25,803 nt of DNA from JBGRQB01 sp041725875 (lineage in GTDB: Bacteria; Bacteroidota; Ignavibacteria; Ignavibacteriales; Melioribacteraceae), in the NCBI GenBank assembly GCA_041725875.1, contig JBGRQB010000043.1, forward strand, positions 1 through 25,803, read 5' to 3'. This document shows, piece by piece, positions 25,551 through 25,803 of this stretch. The stretch's first letter is position 1. The number at the start of each line of letters is the position of its first letter. A model generated the notes under the pieces. The model had not been told where the DNA came from. It worked only from the letters and a program-made list of their open reading frames with translations, and ran no database searches. The translations under genes and the position numbers were made by a program.

Positions 25551-25803
25551 ATGAATTTTCTTGGATTGTTTTTAGAAGGCCCGAATACTGGTGCTGCTTT
25601 AATAAAACAAGGTAAACTGGTTGCTATAGCTGAAGAAGAAAGATTTAATAGAGTGAAAACTGCGGCAAATTATTTTCCGGTAAATGCTATTAAATATTGT
25701 TTGAAGCAAGGAAAACTGAAACTAAATGATATCAAATCAGTAGGTATTGGATGGGATCACACTAAATACCCAAAATATATTGATAAATATATGTCAAAAA
25801 TAC
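25551..25803 (+). CDS. NodU/CmcH-family carbamoyltransferase, 3' end outside window
   Basis: Only the first 84 residues are present; the gene runs off the window. A ribosome-binding site (AAAGGA) lies seven bases before ATG 25551. The N-terminal segment LFLEGPNTGAALIKQGKLVA followed by EEERFNRVKT and FPVNAIKYCL is typical of the first subdomain of carbamoyltransferases that move carbamoyl from carbamoyl phosphate to a sugar or antibiotic hydroxyl group, passing through carbamoyl-AMP. The usual G-H-D-S/A triplet near the start is replaced by EGPNTG, so this may be a divergent subgroup. It is 27 bases after the RtcB-like gene and likely in the same operon, suggesting carbamoylation of the sugar made here. 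Confidence 0.85.
   Translation, partial: MNFLGLFLEGPNTGAALIKQGKLVAIAEEERFNRVKTAANYFPVNAIKYCLKQGKLKLNDIKSVGIGWDHTKYPKYIDKYMSKI

Overview
The window is A+T-rich DNA with compact, mostly co-directional genes. It looks like a chromosomal segment from a Bacteroidota/Chlorobiota/Ignavibacteria-type bacterium. That placement is an inference from gene style (M13 peptidase, ECF sigma factor, NatAB-type exporter, nonulosonate surface-sugar cluster), not from a marker gene. No rRNA, tRNA, CRISPR array or insertion sequence is visible. TGA serves as an ordinary stop codon (2556-2558, 14552-14554, 17318-17320).

Bases 1-5570 (+ strand): the 3' part of an M13 metallopeptidase ending at an intrinsic terminator; an ECF sigma factor translationally coupled to a four-helix membrane protein; then an ABC ATPase/permease pair of the NatAB type ending at another terminator. 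Two sites of the form TGTAAC-N16/17-CGAC precede the sigma gene and the ABC pair and could be targets of this sigma factor.

Bases 5571-6209: about 640 bases without a convincing gene. They hold a strong inverted repeat followed by a T-run, a possible 53-codon ORF, a locally G+C-richer block and a bidirectional terminator. Bases 6210-8440 (- strand) form a three-gene operon: GNAT acetyltransferase, class I/II aminotransferase and a small membrane-anchored hypothetical protein. Bases 8441-12300 (+ strand) carry a secreted HEAT-repeat-like protein with its own terminator, an EamA/DMT transporter, and a 614-residue protein with two central membrane helices and coiled coils that I do not recognise.

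Bases 12544-25803 (+ strand): one long, tightly packed surface-sugar operon that runs off the window. Gmd and a GDP-fucose-synthase homologue make a GDP-deoxyhexose. A third SDR, a LegC-type aminotransferase, a NeuD/PglD-type acyltransferase, an acyl carrier protein, an FkbH-type HAD-IIIC protein, a PIG-L deacetylase, a NeuB/LegI synthase and a PseG-like glycosyl-nucleotide hydrolase suggest a nonulosonic (sialic-acid-like) sugar, perhaps with an ACP-delivered N-acyl group such as glyceryl. The PseG-like gene carries an in-frame TGA in its glycine/histidine active-site motif. The operon continues with a CDP-alcohol phosphatidyltransferase, an ATP-grasp ligase, a divergent RtcB-like protein and the start of a NodU/CmcH-type carbamoyltransferase. 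This last block, an RNA-ligase-fold protein that has lost a canonical metal-binding cysteine motif and sits inside a sugar-modification operon, is the most unusual part of the window.
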